Shown here in pieces: positions 7,520-15,875 of a DNA stretch of 40,603 nt. A program made the position numbers and the translations under genes. Each line of letters opens with the position of its first letter. Within the stretch, counting starts at the first letter, position 1. The stretch comes from Corynebacterium sp. HMSC078H07 (GTDB taxonomy: Bacteria; Actinomycetota; Actinomycetes; Mycobacteriales; Mycobacteriaceae). Where the stretch lies: assembly GCF_001812805.1 (NCBI RefSeq), contig NZ_KV810495.1, positions 1 to 40,603 of the forward strand. Direction: 5' to 3'. The notes under the pieces are model-generated. The model did not search any database and was not told the DNA's origin. It saw only the letters and a program-made list of their open reading frames with translations.

Positions 7520-7724
7520 TAAATCCTCCTTTATGTACGAAAAAGGGCCTAGGTTACGACCCCTTTCACTTAGTTACATACACCACATTAGCGAATGCGT
7601 GGAGAGTTTACCGCACTCTTTGCAAAACTGTGCACCCCCTCTCTATCCCCGATCCCCACATACGGCCCGCGCTACCTGTGGCAGCGTACGCTCAATTTGC
7701 CACCCCACCCTCTCACCGCGCACA

Positions 7725-8879
7725 ATGAGCGACGTGACTCTTGCAATCGGAAATATTCAGCTCAATTCCCCCGTTGTTCTCGCCCCCATGGCTGGCGTGA
7801 CCAACGTGGCTTTTCGTGTGCTGTGCCGCGAGCAAGAAATCGAAAAGACCGGCACGGTGTCCGGTCTCTACGTCTGTGAAATGGTGACGGCGCGGGCCCT
7901 TGTGGAGCGCAACCCGAAGACCATCCACATGACCACCTTCGATCCGCAGGAAAACCCACGCTCCCTGCAGCTGTACACGGTAGATCCGGAGTACACGTAT
8001 AAGGCAGCGAAAATGATCGTGGATGAGAACCTGGCAGATCACATCGATATGAACTTTGGATGCCCAGTCCCCAAGGTCACGCGTCGCGGTGGTGGTTCTG
8101 CCCTGCCGTATAAGCGCCGCCTCTTTGGCAATATCGTGGCGGCGGCAGTCAAAGCCACCGAAGGAACCGATATTCCAGTCACCGTCAAGATGCGTGTGGG
8201 CATCGATGACGAGCACCACACGCACCTCGATGCTGGGCGCATTGCGGTGGAGGAAGGGGCGTCGGCAGTCGCACTTCACGGCCGCACCGCTGCGCAGCGT
8301 TATTCCGGTCATGCGGATTGGAATGAGATTGCGCGTCTTAAGGAGCATCTTGCTGACACCGGTATCCCGGTGCTGGGCAATGGCGACATTTTCAAGGCCA
8401 CTGATGCCCACGCCATGATGGAGCAGACCGGCTGCGATGGTGTCGTGGTTGGCCGCGGCTGTTTGGGCCGCCCTTGGCTCTTTGCCGAGCTATCCGCGCA
8501 CCTGCGCGGCGAGCCAGTCCCTTCCGAACCCACGCTGGGTGAGGTCACGCGCATTATGACGCGCCATGCGGAGCTCTTGGCTCAGCACGAAGGTGAGCGC
8601 CAGGCCAGCCGCGATATTCGCAAGCATATCGGCTGGTACCTGCGCGGCTTCCCCGTCGGTGGAGAAGTCCGTGCGGGTCTCTCCCGCGTAGACTCTCTCG
8701 ACGATCTGCGTGAATTGCTCGCGCCGTGGGCAGATTCGCCTGCGCTTGCCGACGACGCCGATGGCGCCCGCGGCCGCCAGGGTTCCCCCGCCAAGGTGGT
8801 CCTCCCCGAAGGCTGGCTGGATGATCCAGAAGATGCCACGGTGCCCGAGGGCGCGGAGCTGATGCACTCCGGCGGCTAA
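7725..8879 (+). CDS. dusB: tRNA-dihydrouridine synthase
   Basis: This FMN-dependent enzyme reduces uridines in the tRNA D-loop. The protein is 384 residues from ATG 7725. The N-terminal TIM barrel starts VVLAPMAGVTN, and catalytic Cys113 sits in NFGCPVPKVTRRGGGSAL. The DusB/Nifr3 pattern GNGDIFKATDA is followed by a helical C-terminal domain. An in-frame ORF extends upstream to 7446, but it would cover the cat promoter and gene start, so the ATG at the conserved N-terminus was chosen. No clear ribosome binding site is visible. phoU follows 93 nt later. Confidence 0.93.
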   Translation: MSDVTLAIGNIQLNSPVVLAPMAGVTNVAFRVLCREQEIEKTGTVSGLYVCEMVTARALVERNPKTIHMTTFDPQENPRSLQLYTVDPEYTYKAAKMIVDENLADHIDMNFGCPVPKVTRRGGGSALPYKRRLFGNIVAAAVKATEGTDIPVTVKMRVGIDDEHHTHLDAGRIAVEEGASAVALHGRTAAQRYSGHADWNEIARLKEHLADTGIPVLGNGDIFKATDAHAMMEQTGCDGVVVGRGCLGRPWLFAELSAHLRGEPVPSEPTLGEVTRIMTRHAELLAQHEGERQASRDIRKHIGWYLRGFPVGGEVRAGLSRVDSLDDLRELLAPWADSPALADDADGARGRQGSPAKVVLPEGWLDDPEDATVPEGAELMHSGG

Positions 8880-8941
8880 GTTCTTTCGAGGCAGAGGAAC
8901 CAGTCCAAGATTTTTATCGTTTGACTGATTCTCAACGCGCG

Positions 8942-8967
8942 CTAGACCAAAAGATAAAGTAGTCTAG
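8942..8967. promoter_or_regulatory. Inverted repeat and -10-like element before phoU
   Basis: CTAGAC (8942-8947) and GTCTAG (8962-8967) form a perfect 6-bp inverted repeat with a 14-nt spacer. The repeat ends 5 nt before the phoU ATG. TAAAGT (8955-8960) inside it could be a -10 element giving a very short leader, and no ribosome binding site is visible. Confidence 0.35.
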
Positions 8968-8972
8968 CAGAC

Positions 8973-9701
8973 ATGCGCGCAGCCTACCGTGAACAACTGG
9001 ATAATTTCGCCCATGACCTCATCATTATGAGCGATACCGTCCATAAGCTTATGACCCTCGCCTCTCAGGCGTTGCTGGAGGGTGCCCTCCAGCCGGCCGA
9101 GGAGGCCGTCTCGTTGCGTGAAGAACTCGATGAGGTCCGTGAGCGCTGCAAAGACCGCGCTGTGTCCCTTCTGGCCCTTGAGAACCCCATGGCGAAAGAC
9201 TTGCGCCAAGTGATCTCCTCGATCTATATCGTGGAGGACTACTACCGCATGGGCCGCTTGGCCCAGCACATTGCCACGAGTGCGCGCCGCCGCCACCCGG
9301 AGATTGTCGTTCCGGCGGATATCCTTGGCTTCTTCGAAGAGTACGCGCGCCTCGTGCTGGATATGTCCATGGGACTGAAAGATCTCCTTATTACACGTGA
9401 CCCGGATCTGGCTCTGCGTCTCAAGGAAGATGATGACGCGGTTGATGATATCAACCAGCATCTGTTGCGGATGCTTACCCAGCGCGAGTGGAAGGGCACT
9501 GTGCGCCAGGCAGTGGAAACCGCACAGCTTTCCCGCTACTACGAGCGCTTCGCAGACCATTGTTCTTCCGCCGCCGGCCGCATCATTTACCTAGCCACTG
9601 GCTTGGACCCGCAGCGCTATATGCACAAACGCGATGAAGAACAGCGCGAGGCCGAGATGGAAGCCCGCATGGCTGAGTTGGAGCGTCAGTTCCACCGCTA
9701 A
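8973..9701 (+). CDS. phoU: Phosphate transport system regulatory protein PhoU
   Basis: PhoU is a cytoplasmic two-repeat helical-bundle protein that links the Pst transporter to the PhoR-type sensor. The 242-residue length fits corynebacterial PhoU. Repeat one begins MRAAYREQLDNFAHDLIIM. The metal-cluster segments include LREELDEVRERCKDRA and YERFADHCSSAAGRI. It is transcribed towards pstB, ending opposite it at a long hairpin, so it is not in the pst operon itself. The start has no Shine-Dalgarno sequence and may be leaderless. Confidence 0.95.
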   Translation: MRAAYREQLDNFAHDLIIMSDTVHKLMTLASQALLEGALQPAEEAVSLREELDEVRERCKDRAVSLLALENPMAKDLRQVISSIYIVEDYYRMGRLAQHIATSARRRHPEIVVPADILGFFEEYARLVLDMSMGLKDLLITRDPDLALRLKEDDDAVDDINQHLLRMLTQREWKGTVRQAVETAQLSRYYERFADHCSSAAGRIIYLATGLDPQRYMHKRDEEQREAEMEARMAELERQFHR

Positions 9702-9758
9702 GGCGCACCACCCCACCGCGCGCCCCGCCTGCATGCTGAGTTCGGCTTCCCCTTTAAA

Positions 9759-9804
9759 CAAGTCTGCCCCTCCCAGACCGAAAGGTCTGGGAGGGGCAGA
9801 CTTG
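9759..9804. terminator. 21-bp perfect hairpin between convergent phoU and pstB
   Basis: Positions 9759-9779 and 9784-9804 are perfectly complementary over 21 bp with a GAAA tetraloop (TTTC on the other strand). It lies between convergent stop codons. The T-tracts are weak (TTGTTTAAAG on the minus side), so it may work as an RNA 3'-end stabiliser as well as a terminator. Confidence 0.7.
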
Positions 9805-9824
9805 GTAGAGCGACTCTCTACGGT

Positions 9825-10598
9825 TTAGCCGAAGCGGCCGGAGATGTAGTCCTCGGTCTCCTTCTTGGAAGGATTCTCGAAGATCTTGGTGGTCTCGTCG
9901 AACTCCACGAGGTGGCCCGGCTTACCGGTGGCCTCGAGGGAGAAGAAGCCAGTCTTATCGGACACACGAGCTGCCTGCTGCATGTTGTGGGTCACGATAA
10001 CGATGGTGAAGTTCTCCTTCAGCTCGTGGATGAGGTCCTCCACAGCCAGGGTGGAAATCGGGTCGAGCGCGGAGCACGGCTCGTCCATGAGGAGAACCTC
10101 CGGCTCCACGGCAATCGCACGAGCGATGCACAGACGCTGCTGCTGACCACCGGAGAGGCCGCCGCCCGGCTTGTCCAGTCGGTCCTTCACCTCGTCCCAG
10201 AGGTTAGCGCCGCGCAGGGACTTCTCAGCAACTTCCTTGAGCTTCTTCTTGTTCTTTTCACCAGACAGCTTCAGGCCAGCGACCACGTTGTCCTCAATGG
10301 ACATGGTTGGGAACGGGTTTGCCTTCTGGAAGACCATGCCGATGGTGTTACGCACGGACACCGGGTCAACCTTGGGGGCGTAGATGTTCTGGCCGTCCAA
10401 CAGGATTTCACCCTTGACGGAGGCACCAGGGATGACCTCGTGCATACGGTTCAGGGTGCGCAGAACGGTGGACTTACCGCAGCCGGACGGGCCAATGAAC
10501 GCGGTAACGGCCTTGGCAGGGATCTGCATGTTGACGTTCTGCACGGCGTGGAAGTCGCCGTAGTAGATGTTCACGTCATTGAGCGCGAGCTTAGACAT
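9825..10598 (-). CDS. pstB: Phosphate ABC transporter ATP-binding protein
   Basis: PstB is the ATPase of the high-affinity phosphate importer. The 257 residues contain Walker [10 protein letters not shown] (36-44), signature LSGGQQQR and Walker B VLLMDEP followed by CSALDP. AGGAGA lies upstream of the ATG. It is the last gene of pstS-pstC-pstA-pstB, 52 nt after pstA, and it ends near the 21-bp hairpin shared with phoU. Confidence 0.97.
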   Translation of the reverse strand: MSKLALNDVNIYYGDFHAVQNVNMQIPAKAVTAFIGPSGCGKSTVLRTLNRMHEVIPGASVKGEILLDGQNIYAPKVDPVSVRNTIGMVFQKANPFPTMSIEDNVVAGLKLSGEKNKKKLKEVAEKSLRGANLWDEVKDRLDKPGGGLSGGQQQRLCIARAIAVEPEVLLMDEPCSALDPISTLAVEDLIHELKENFTIVIVTHNMQQAARVSDKTGFFSLEATGKPGHLVEFDETTKIFENPSKKETEDYISGRFG

Positions 10599-10650
10599 TA
10601 GGGAGTTTCTCCTCTTAAGAATGTATGGCGGAATCGAATGTTACGGCGAT

Positions 10651-11562
10651 CTATTTCTTGACCGAGAACTTCGCGGAGATGATTCGGGCCGCGATGTTGA
10701 GGATGGCAATGAGGATAACCAGCGTCAGCGCTGCACCCCAGAGCTTATCCAGGACGGCCGGTTGTGCGCCGGCCTTGTACATATCCAGCATCATCAGCGG
10801 CAGCGAGGACTGCGAGCCCTTGAACGCATCCCAGTTGATGATGGAGGAGGAACCAACAAGGACCAGCACCGGAGAAGACTCACCCATCACACGCGCAATT
10901 GCGAGCATGATACCGGTAACGATGCCGGACAGAGCGGTCGGCAGGACGATGCGAGCAATGGTCTTCCACTTCGGAACACCCAACGCATAGGAGGCTTCAC
11001 GCAGGTCCATAGGAACCACGCGGAGCATCTCCTCGGTGTTACGCACCACGATAGGAATCATCAGCAGCACCAAGGAAAGCGCCACGGCGAAGCCGGAGCG
11101 GCCAAAGCCGAAGAGCGTAATCCACATAGCGAAGATGAACAGCGCAGCAACGATGGACGGCACACCGGACAGGATGTCCACCATGAAGGTGGTGGTACGG
11201 CCGAGCCATCCGCCCTTGGAGTACTCCACCAGGTAGATAGCGGTGAAGATACCAATCGGGATGGAGATGACGGAGGCCAGGATGGTCTGGATGAAGGTAC
11301 CGATGATGGCGTGAGCAGCACCGCCGCCTTCAGCACTGTTCATGATGCCGCGCTGGGACGCGGTCCACCAATCAGCGTTGAAGATGATGCCGCTGCCACG
11401 GGCGAAGAGCTCCCACAGAACCCAGACCAGAGGGACCATGGCAAGAATCATGGCCCCCCACACCACGACGGTGGCAATGGTGTTGGTGGCTTTTCGGGAA
11501 GCCGAAATATCAAGGAAGGTAGCGCCTGCGGAGGCAGGCTTGGCGTTAGCAGTAGTAGTCAT
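10651..11562 (-). CDS. pstA: Phosphate ABC transporter permease PstA
   Basis: PstA is one of two membrane permeases of the Pst importer. The 303 residues include about six hydrophobic segments and the cytoplasmic coupling loop REASYALGVPKWKTIARIVLP. A good GGAGG precedes the ATG. It lies 13 nt after the pstC stop, so the two are almost certainly cotranscribed. Confidence 0.96.
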   Translation of the reverse strand: MTTTANAKPASAGATFLDISASRKATNTIATVVVWGAMILAMVPLVWVLWELFARGSGIIFNADWWTASQRGIMNSAEGGGAAHAIIGTFIQTILASVISIPIGIFTAIYLVEYSKGGWLGRTTTFMVDILSGVPSIVAALFIFAMWITLFGFGRSGFAVALSLVLLMIPIVVRNTEEMLRVVPMDLREASYALGVPKWKTIARIVLPTALSGIVTGIMLAIARVMGESSPVLVLVGSSSIINWDAFKGSQSSLPLMMLDMYKAGAQPAVLDKLWGAALTLVILIAILNIAARIISAKFSVKK

Positions 11563-11575
11563 TGTGTCCTCCTCC

Positions 11576-12622
11576 CTACTTCTTCTTCACGATGGCGCGG
11601 GCAATGGCGTTGACCACGAAGGTCAGCAAGAACAGCATGAGGCCGGCGGCGATGTAAGCACCTGCGCGCATCTGGTTACCGAACTCTGCGGATGCCAGGG
11701 CGATGGCCATGGCGAAGGTCGTACCGCCGTCGAAGAGCGAGAAGCGGAAGTCCACCAGCGGGGAGACAACCATGTACAGAGCCATGGTCTCACCCAATGC
11801 ACGACCGAGACCGAGCATGGAACCAGCGATGTAGCCGGACATACCGAAAGGCAGCACCGTCATGCGGATAACTTCCCAGCGGGTGGCGCCTAGCGCCAAA
11901 GCGGACTCAATCTGACCAGGAGGGGTCTGGACGAAGACCTCACGCGCCGTAGCGGCGATAATCGGAAGAATCATCACGGCCAGCACGATGCCACCGGTGA
12001 AGAGGTTACGGCCGGTAGCAAACGACGGCGAGTTGTCGAAGACGGTGAAGAGAAAGAACCCACCGGCCCAGGACTCCAGCCACGAGTAGAAACCGGAGAG
12101 CGCTGGGCCGAGGACCTGCCAGCCCCACAGACCATAAACAATGGACGGGACCGCGGCGAGCATATCCACGAGGAAGCCCAGCGGCTTAACCATACGTGCA
12201 GGTGCGTAATTGGACAGGAAGATGGCAATCGCCAACGCGACCGGCATAGCCAGCAGCAGGGCGAAGACGGAGATGAGCACCGTGGTGCCGAACATGGTCG
12301 GGATACCGAACTTCATCGCGGAAGTATCGTTGGTCTCCCAGCGGCCACCGTAGGTAAAGAAGCCCATGATGCCACCGTCGTTAACGCCCAAAGCAGGCAC
12401 GGCACGCCACAGCAGGAAGCCTGCAATGGCAGCAATCATGACGGTGATCAAAGTAGCCGAAGCAGAAGACAGGAATTCGAAGACTCGGTCGCCTGGCCGC
12501 TTAACTCCACTTCCGGAGTCAGCCGTGGCAAGTTCTTCGGATCCGCCGGTATTAAGCCGCTCAGCAGCGGAGACGGAAAGCTCCGTCTGCTCTGGCGCCG
12601 TGGTGAGATTATTGTCTGCCAT
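11576..12622 (-). CDS. pstC: Phosphate ABC transporter permease PstC
   Basis: PstC is the partner permease to PstA. The 348 residues begin with a hydrophilic Ser/Thr/Glu-rich cytoplasmic tail of about 50 residues, then membrane segments and the coupling loop ESALALGATRWEVIRMTVLP. It follows pstS after a 123-nt gap that contains an intercistronic hairpin, which may allow pstS to be made in excess over the membrane subunits. Confidence 0.96.
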   Translation of the reverse strand: MADNNLTTAPEQTELSVSAAERLNTGGSEELATADSGSGVKRPGDRVFEFLSSASATLITVMIAAIAGFLLWRAVPALGVNDGGIMGFFTYGGRWETNDTSAMKFGIPTMFGTTVLISVFALLLAMPVALAIAIFLSNYAPARMVKPLGFLVDMLAAVPSIVYGLWGWQVLGPALSGFYSWLESWAGGFFLFTVFDNSPSFATGRNLFTGGIVLAVMILPIIAATAREVFVQTPPGQIESALALGATRWEVIRMTVLPFGMSGYIAGSMLGLGRALGETMALYMVVSPLVDFRFSLFDGGTTFAMAIALASAEFGNQMRAGAYIAAGLMLFLLTFVVNAIARAIVKKK

Positions 12623-12676
12623 GAGACGTTCTAATCCTTTTCAGCGTTAAGAATGGAAATTGTCATTACATACCTG

Positions 12677-12714
12677 CGCCCCCAAAGCGCGAATCGAGTG
12701 CGGCAGTGGGGGCG
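12677..12714 (-). promoter_or_regulatory. Intercistronic hairpin between pstS and pstC
   Basis: CGCCCCCA (12677-12684) pairs with TGGGGGCG (12707-12714). No T-tract follows. A hairpin here could protect the pstS 3' end or attenuate readthrough into pstC, as is common for binding-protein genes. Confidence 0.5.
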
Positions 12715-12745
12715 AGAGATATTTAGCTTTGTGAAGCTCTAGCGC

Positions 12746-13855
12746 TTACTGCAGAGCGTCAACAGCAGCCTTCAGCTTGTCCAGGTGTGCACCCTCAACC
12801 GGGATGAAGCCCTGAGCAGCGAGCTGGTCATCCTGGTGATCCAGGACGGTGGTGAAGAAGGCCTTGACCAGAGCGGAGGTCTCCTCATCGTAACCAGCGG
12901 AGCAAACGATGTTGTAGGTGGTCAGGATGAGCGGGTATGCGCCCTCGTCATCGGAAGAGAACAGAGCGTCGGAGTCAACAACCATGTTGTGCTCGGACTC
13001 GGTCTTCTTGAACTCCAGGTTCTCCAGAGCAACGTTGACGGACTCGGTGTTCAGCTCAACCGGGCCGTGGCCGAAGTCGATCTTAGCCTTCTGAACGCCG
13101 GCTGCTTCTTTCTGGTCGGCGAAGCCGGCCTCAACGTAAGTGATAGCGCCCTTGATGTTCGCAACCTGGTCAGCAACACCAGCGGAGCCGTTTGCACCCT
13201 CACCAACTGCATCCGGGAACTGCTTGCCCTCGCTGTCCCAGTCGCCGGTAGCGGCCTTCAGGAACTTCTGGAAGTTAGCGGAGGTACCGGACTCATCGGA
13301 GCGGAAGATGACGGTGATGTCCTCGTCCGGCAGGTCGGTGCCTTCGTTGTCAGCAGCGATTGCCTTATCGTTCCACTTGGTGATGTCACCCTTGAAGATC
13401 TTGGCCAGGGTCTTGGTGGAGAGGTTAATCTCGGTGCCCTCGAGGTTGTACGCGATAGCAACCGGACCGATGGTGGTCGGCAGGTGCCATGCCTCGTTGC
13501 CGCCACAGCGCTCAGCAGCAGCCTCAACCTCGCCCTCGTCTTCCTTCAGAGCGGAGTCGGAACCAGCGAAGTCAGCCTGGCCGTTGGTGAAAGCCTCAAC
13601 GCCAGCGCCGGAGCCGGAAGCGTTGTAGGACAGGGAAGCGTTCGGGTGATCCTCAGAGAATGCAGTCTGGAAGTAAGACATTGCATTCTGCTGGGAGGAA
13701 GCGCCGTCACCGACGAGCTCGCCGGAGACGTCAGAACCCTCAGAGCCGCCCTCGGAAGAGCCAGAGTCGTTGGATTCAGAGCAGGCGACGAGAGCGGTGG
13801 AGGTAGCGGCAACGATGCCGAAGATTGCAGCGGTGCGCTTGAAGTTGCGAATCAC
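12746..13855 (-). CDS. pstS: Phosphate-binding lipoprotein PstS
   Basis: PstS is the extracytoplasmic phosphate-binding protein of the importer. It has 369 residues from a GTG start at 13855, which is supported by GGAAAGG just upstream and by a normal lipoprotein signal (VIRNFKRTAAIFGIVAATST, then LVAC with Cys25 as the lipidated residue). A longer ATG ORF to 13918 would spoil the signal peptide. A Ser/Glu/Gly-rich linker follows the cysteine. The mature domain has phosphate-site motifs such as GDGASSQQNAMSYF and FRSDESGTSANFQKFL. A PHO box lies about 140 nt upstream. Confidence 0.96.
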   Translation of the reverse strand: MIRNFKRTAAIFGIVAATSTALVACSESNDSGSSEGGSEGSDVSGELVGDGASSQQNAMSYFQTAFSEDHPNASLSYNASGSGAGVEAFTNGQADFAGSDSALKEDEGEVEAAAERCGGNEAWHLPTTIGPVAIAYNLEGTEINLSTKTLAKIFKGDITKWNDKAIAADNEGTDLPDEDITVIFRSDESGTSANFQKFLKAATGDWDSEGKQFPDAVGEGANGSAGVADQVANIKGAITYVEAGFADQKEAAGVQKAKIDFGHGPVELNTESVNVALENLEFKKTESEHNMVVDSDALFSSDDEGAYPLILTTYNIVCSAGYDEETSALVKAFFTTVLDHQDDQLAAQGFIPVEGAHLDKLKAAVDALQ

Positions 13856-13990
13856 GGGAAACCTTTCCGGTGTGGATACAAGAGAATGATTGTCCGAGGA
13901 AATCGCCCTCCACCCCATCTACAAGGCGAGCACGATTAACTCACGAAACGTAAAGGTATCCCGAGTGGGTTAACCACACAGGGATCTAGA

Positions 13991-14008
13991 GGTGAACAAT
14001 CGGTTAAC
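13991..14008 (-). promoter_or_regulatory. PHO box (11-nt direct repeats) upstream of pstS
   Basis: On the minus strand GTTAACC (14008-14002) is followed by GTTCACC (13997-13991). The units are spaced exactly 11 nt apart, as in actinobacterial PhoP/PhoR boxes. A further GGTTAACC lies downstream at 13975-13968. It is the likely binding site for the phosphate-starvation regulator. Confidence 0.6.
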
Positions 14009-14029
14009 TTGTACCAAAAGCCCGTGAGA

Positions 14030-14965
14030 CTAGTCACTTGTAGCCCAGACGCAGTGCTCCTCAGCGATGAAAAAACCAAGCCTCTCGTAGGCCTTAACAG
14101 CTGGCTCGTTGTCTGCCTCGACATAAAGAATTACCTTCTCAGCGCCTTTGTCCACCACACGCTGCAGCCCAGCGCTCAGAAGCGGACCACCCAGCCGGCG
14201 TCCACGGAATGCTTCCGCCAATCCCACCACGTAGACCTCACCGAATGCAGGATCCTCTTCGGTATGCCATTTAAGCCAGTGGAATCCCGCCATCGTGGCA
14301 TCAGCGCTATCATCGGCACTTCCGGCATCGGTACCTCCGATGCCGTCCCACAGGAAAAGCACATCAGCCGGGTCAAACCACTCGGCCTCCATGCCGCGAT
14401 GTAGGCGCTCGATGTCCCAGCCGCCCTGCTCCGGATGCCAAGAAAAAGCCTCATTGTTTACGCGCACCCACTCTTCTTCCACGCGTGCACGGTCGAAGCG
14501 CTCGACTGACTCGGCATAGGACAGGATGTCCAGCTCTTCCTCCAGCGAGGGGAGCCCGGCAGCGTCACGCAGCGCGTCGCCGTCAATAGCCATGACGAGT
14601 AGGCGTCTGACGACGTCCATCCCATTCTTCTTCGCCAGTGCTTGTGCGGCGGGGAAATTGCCGTGGGCCCACAGGTGTGGGTGGGCCGGGAGGACGTCGT
14701 AAAGCGCCTGTCCCACCCCTGCTCGCCGATGGTCGGGAGAAACGACGAGCTCTACCTGGTCGCCATCACGTGCGGCCACGCCCACGATGTCCTCACCGAC
14801 CCTGGCCAGCAGGTGCTCATGGCCCAGGCGGGCATCGCGCAAACCAAGGAGGAACTGCTCCGAAAGCGGGTCGATACCATCGTGGGCAGCGGCGTTCTGT
14901 GCAAGCCGCGCCACCTGCTCCGCGAGGTCGGGACGCTGCGGCAAGGTACGGGTTTCAATATTCAT
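14030..14965 (-). CDS. mshD: Mycothiol synthase
   Basis: MshD acetylates Cys-GlcN-Ins with acetyl-CoA, the last step of mycothiol synthesis, and so marks an actinobacterium. The 311 residues hold two GNAT domains. The acetyl-CoA loops are SPDHRRAGVGQALYD in the first domain and VGLAEAFRGRRLGGPLL in the second. The start at 14965 (MNIETRTLPQRPDL) is chosen over the longer ORF to 15118, which would overlap the divergent gene. It sits upstream of pstS on the same strand, with the PHO box region starting just before its stop. Confidence 0.93.
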   Translation of the reverse strand: MNIETRTLPQRPDLAEQVARLAQNAAAHDGIDPLSEQFLLGLRDARLGHEHLLARVGEDIVGVAARDGDQVELVVSPDHRRAGVGQALYDVLPAHPHLWAHGNFPAAQALAKKNGMDVVRRLLVMAIDGDALRDAAGLPSLEEELDILSYAESVERFDRARVEEEWVRVNNEAFSWHPEQGGWDIERLHRGMEAEWFDPADVLFLWDGIGGTDAGSADDSADATMAGFHWLKWHTEEDPAFGEVYVVGLAEAFRGRRLGGPLLSAGLQRVVDKGAEKVILYVEADNEPAVKAYERLGFFIAEEHCVWATSD

Positions 14966-14998
14966 GGTTCCCAGCCTACGTGCGGTAGAAATAGAGGG

Positions 14999-15835
14999 GT
15001 GACCGTCATCCATCTCAGCCGCACCGTCGTGCGCCTCGCCGTCGTGGCAGGCGTGGTGTTGACTACGTGGCTGGCGGATTCTGCAGTGGCCATGCATGCG
15101 GAACACACCGTGGCCCAAAAAGCTAAGGCTAGCTCGCAGTTGGAGAATACCCCGGACGTCTTCATTGGTGGTGTGCCTTTTACCGCCGCGGCGCTCACCA
15201 AAGAGATCCCCTACATCGAGGTCAACTCCTCCGACGTCGAGGTACCCAAGCTGGGCATGGTGAATGCCTCGACGACCCTGCGTGATATCACCATTCGCCC
15301 CGAGCAGCTCTTTAACGGCGATCTTGAGGGCTCACCCGTCTCGACGTACACACGTAGCATCAGTCTCGATGGCGTCGCGCTCGGCCGCTTGCTGGGAATT
15401 ACGGACTTGTCCATTGCCAATCCGGATGACATGTCCCCTACCGGTGGTCTGTCCGCCGAAGCGGAGCTGACCGGCACGCTTCCAGGAGATACCAGCAAAT
15501 CGACCGCTACCGTCACGCTGCGGCTCGTGGGCCCAGAGTTCCGTATGAGCGTCTACGGCACGGACGATGAACGCCTCCAGAAGGCCTTCAGCTTGGTGCT
15601 GGACACACGCGAACTGCCGCTGCCTTCGCAAGCCACCTCGGTAAAACTGCACGGCGGTTCCATTTCCTTCGAGGTACAGCGCCGCAACATCACGCTCAAA
15701 ACCACACAGCTCTCACCTCTGGAAATCGACGGTTCGGAGGAAAAGGCCGTAGAAGACGCAGCACAAAAGGCCCAGGACACTGCCAACGAGGTGGGTAGCG
15801 CGCCGACGACGCCTCCCAGCTGGCGTCAGAACTAG
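14999..15835 (+). CDS. LmeA-like (DUF2993) secreted or anchored lipid-binding protein
   Basis: The product has 278 residues with an N-terminal hydrophobic segment (about residues 9-28) acting as signal or anchor, and a DUF2993 fold. Family members include mycobacterial LmeA, a periplasmic phospholipid-binding protein needed for mature lipomannan. The C-terminal tail is Ala/Glu/Pro-rich. The GTG at 14999 is chosen because TAGAAA 8 nt upstream could be the -10 of a leaderless transcript, and longer in-frame starts overlap mshD. The start is 33 nt from the divergent mshD start. The function is inferred from family only. Confidence 0.75.
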   Translation: MTVIHLSRTVVRLAVVAGVVLTTWLADSAVAMHAEHTVAQKAKASSQLENTPDVFIGGVPFTAAALTKEIPYIEVNSSDVEVPKLGMVNASTTLRDITIRPEQLFNGDLEGSPVSTYTRSISLDGVALGRLLGITDLSIANPDDMSPTGGLSAEAELTGTLPGDTSKSTATVTLRLVGPEFRMSVYGTDDERLQKAFSLVLDTRELPLPSQATSVKLHGGSISFEVQRRNITLKTTQLSPLEIDGSEEKAVEDAAQKAQDTANEVGSAPTTPPSWRQN

Positions 15836-15875
15836 CTGGCGGACGCTCGCCCCACAGGACGGGCATCTCAGTCGT

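Noticed and set aside
6245..7522. 425-codon plus-strand ORF opposite cat
   Set aside because: It is fully antisense to the CoA-transferase gene and its Val/Gly/Leu/Asp-rich translation matches a reverse-complement frame.
10567..11613. 348-codon plus-strand ORF opposite pstA/pstB
   Set aside because: It is antisense to the conserved pst genes. The translation is rich in Gly/Asp/His/Gln with no domain.
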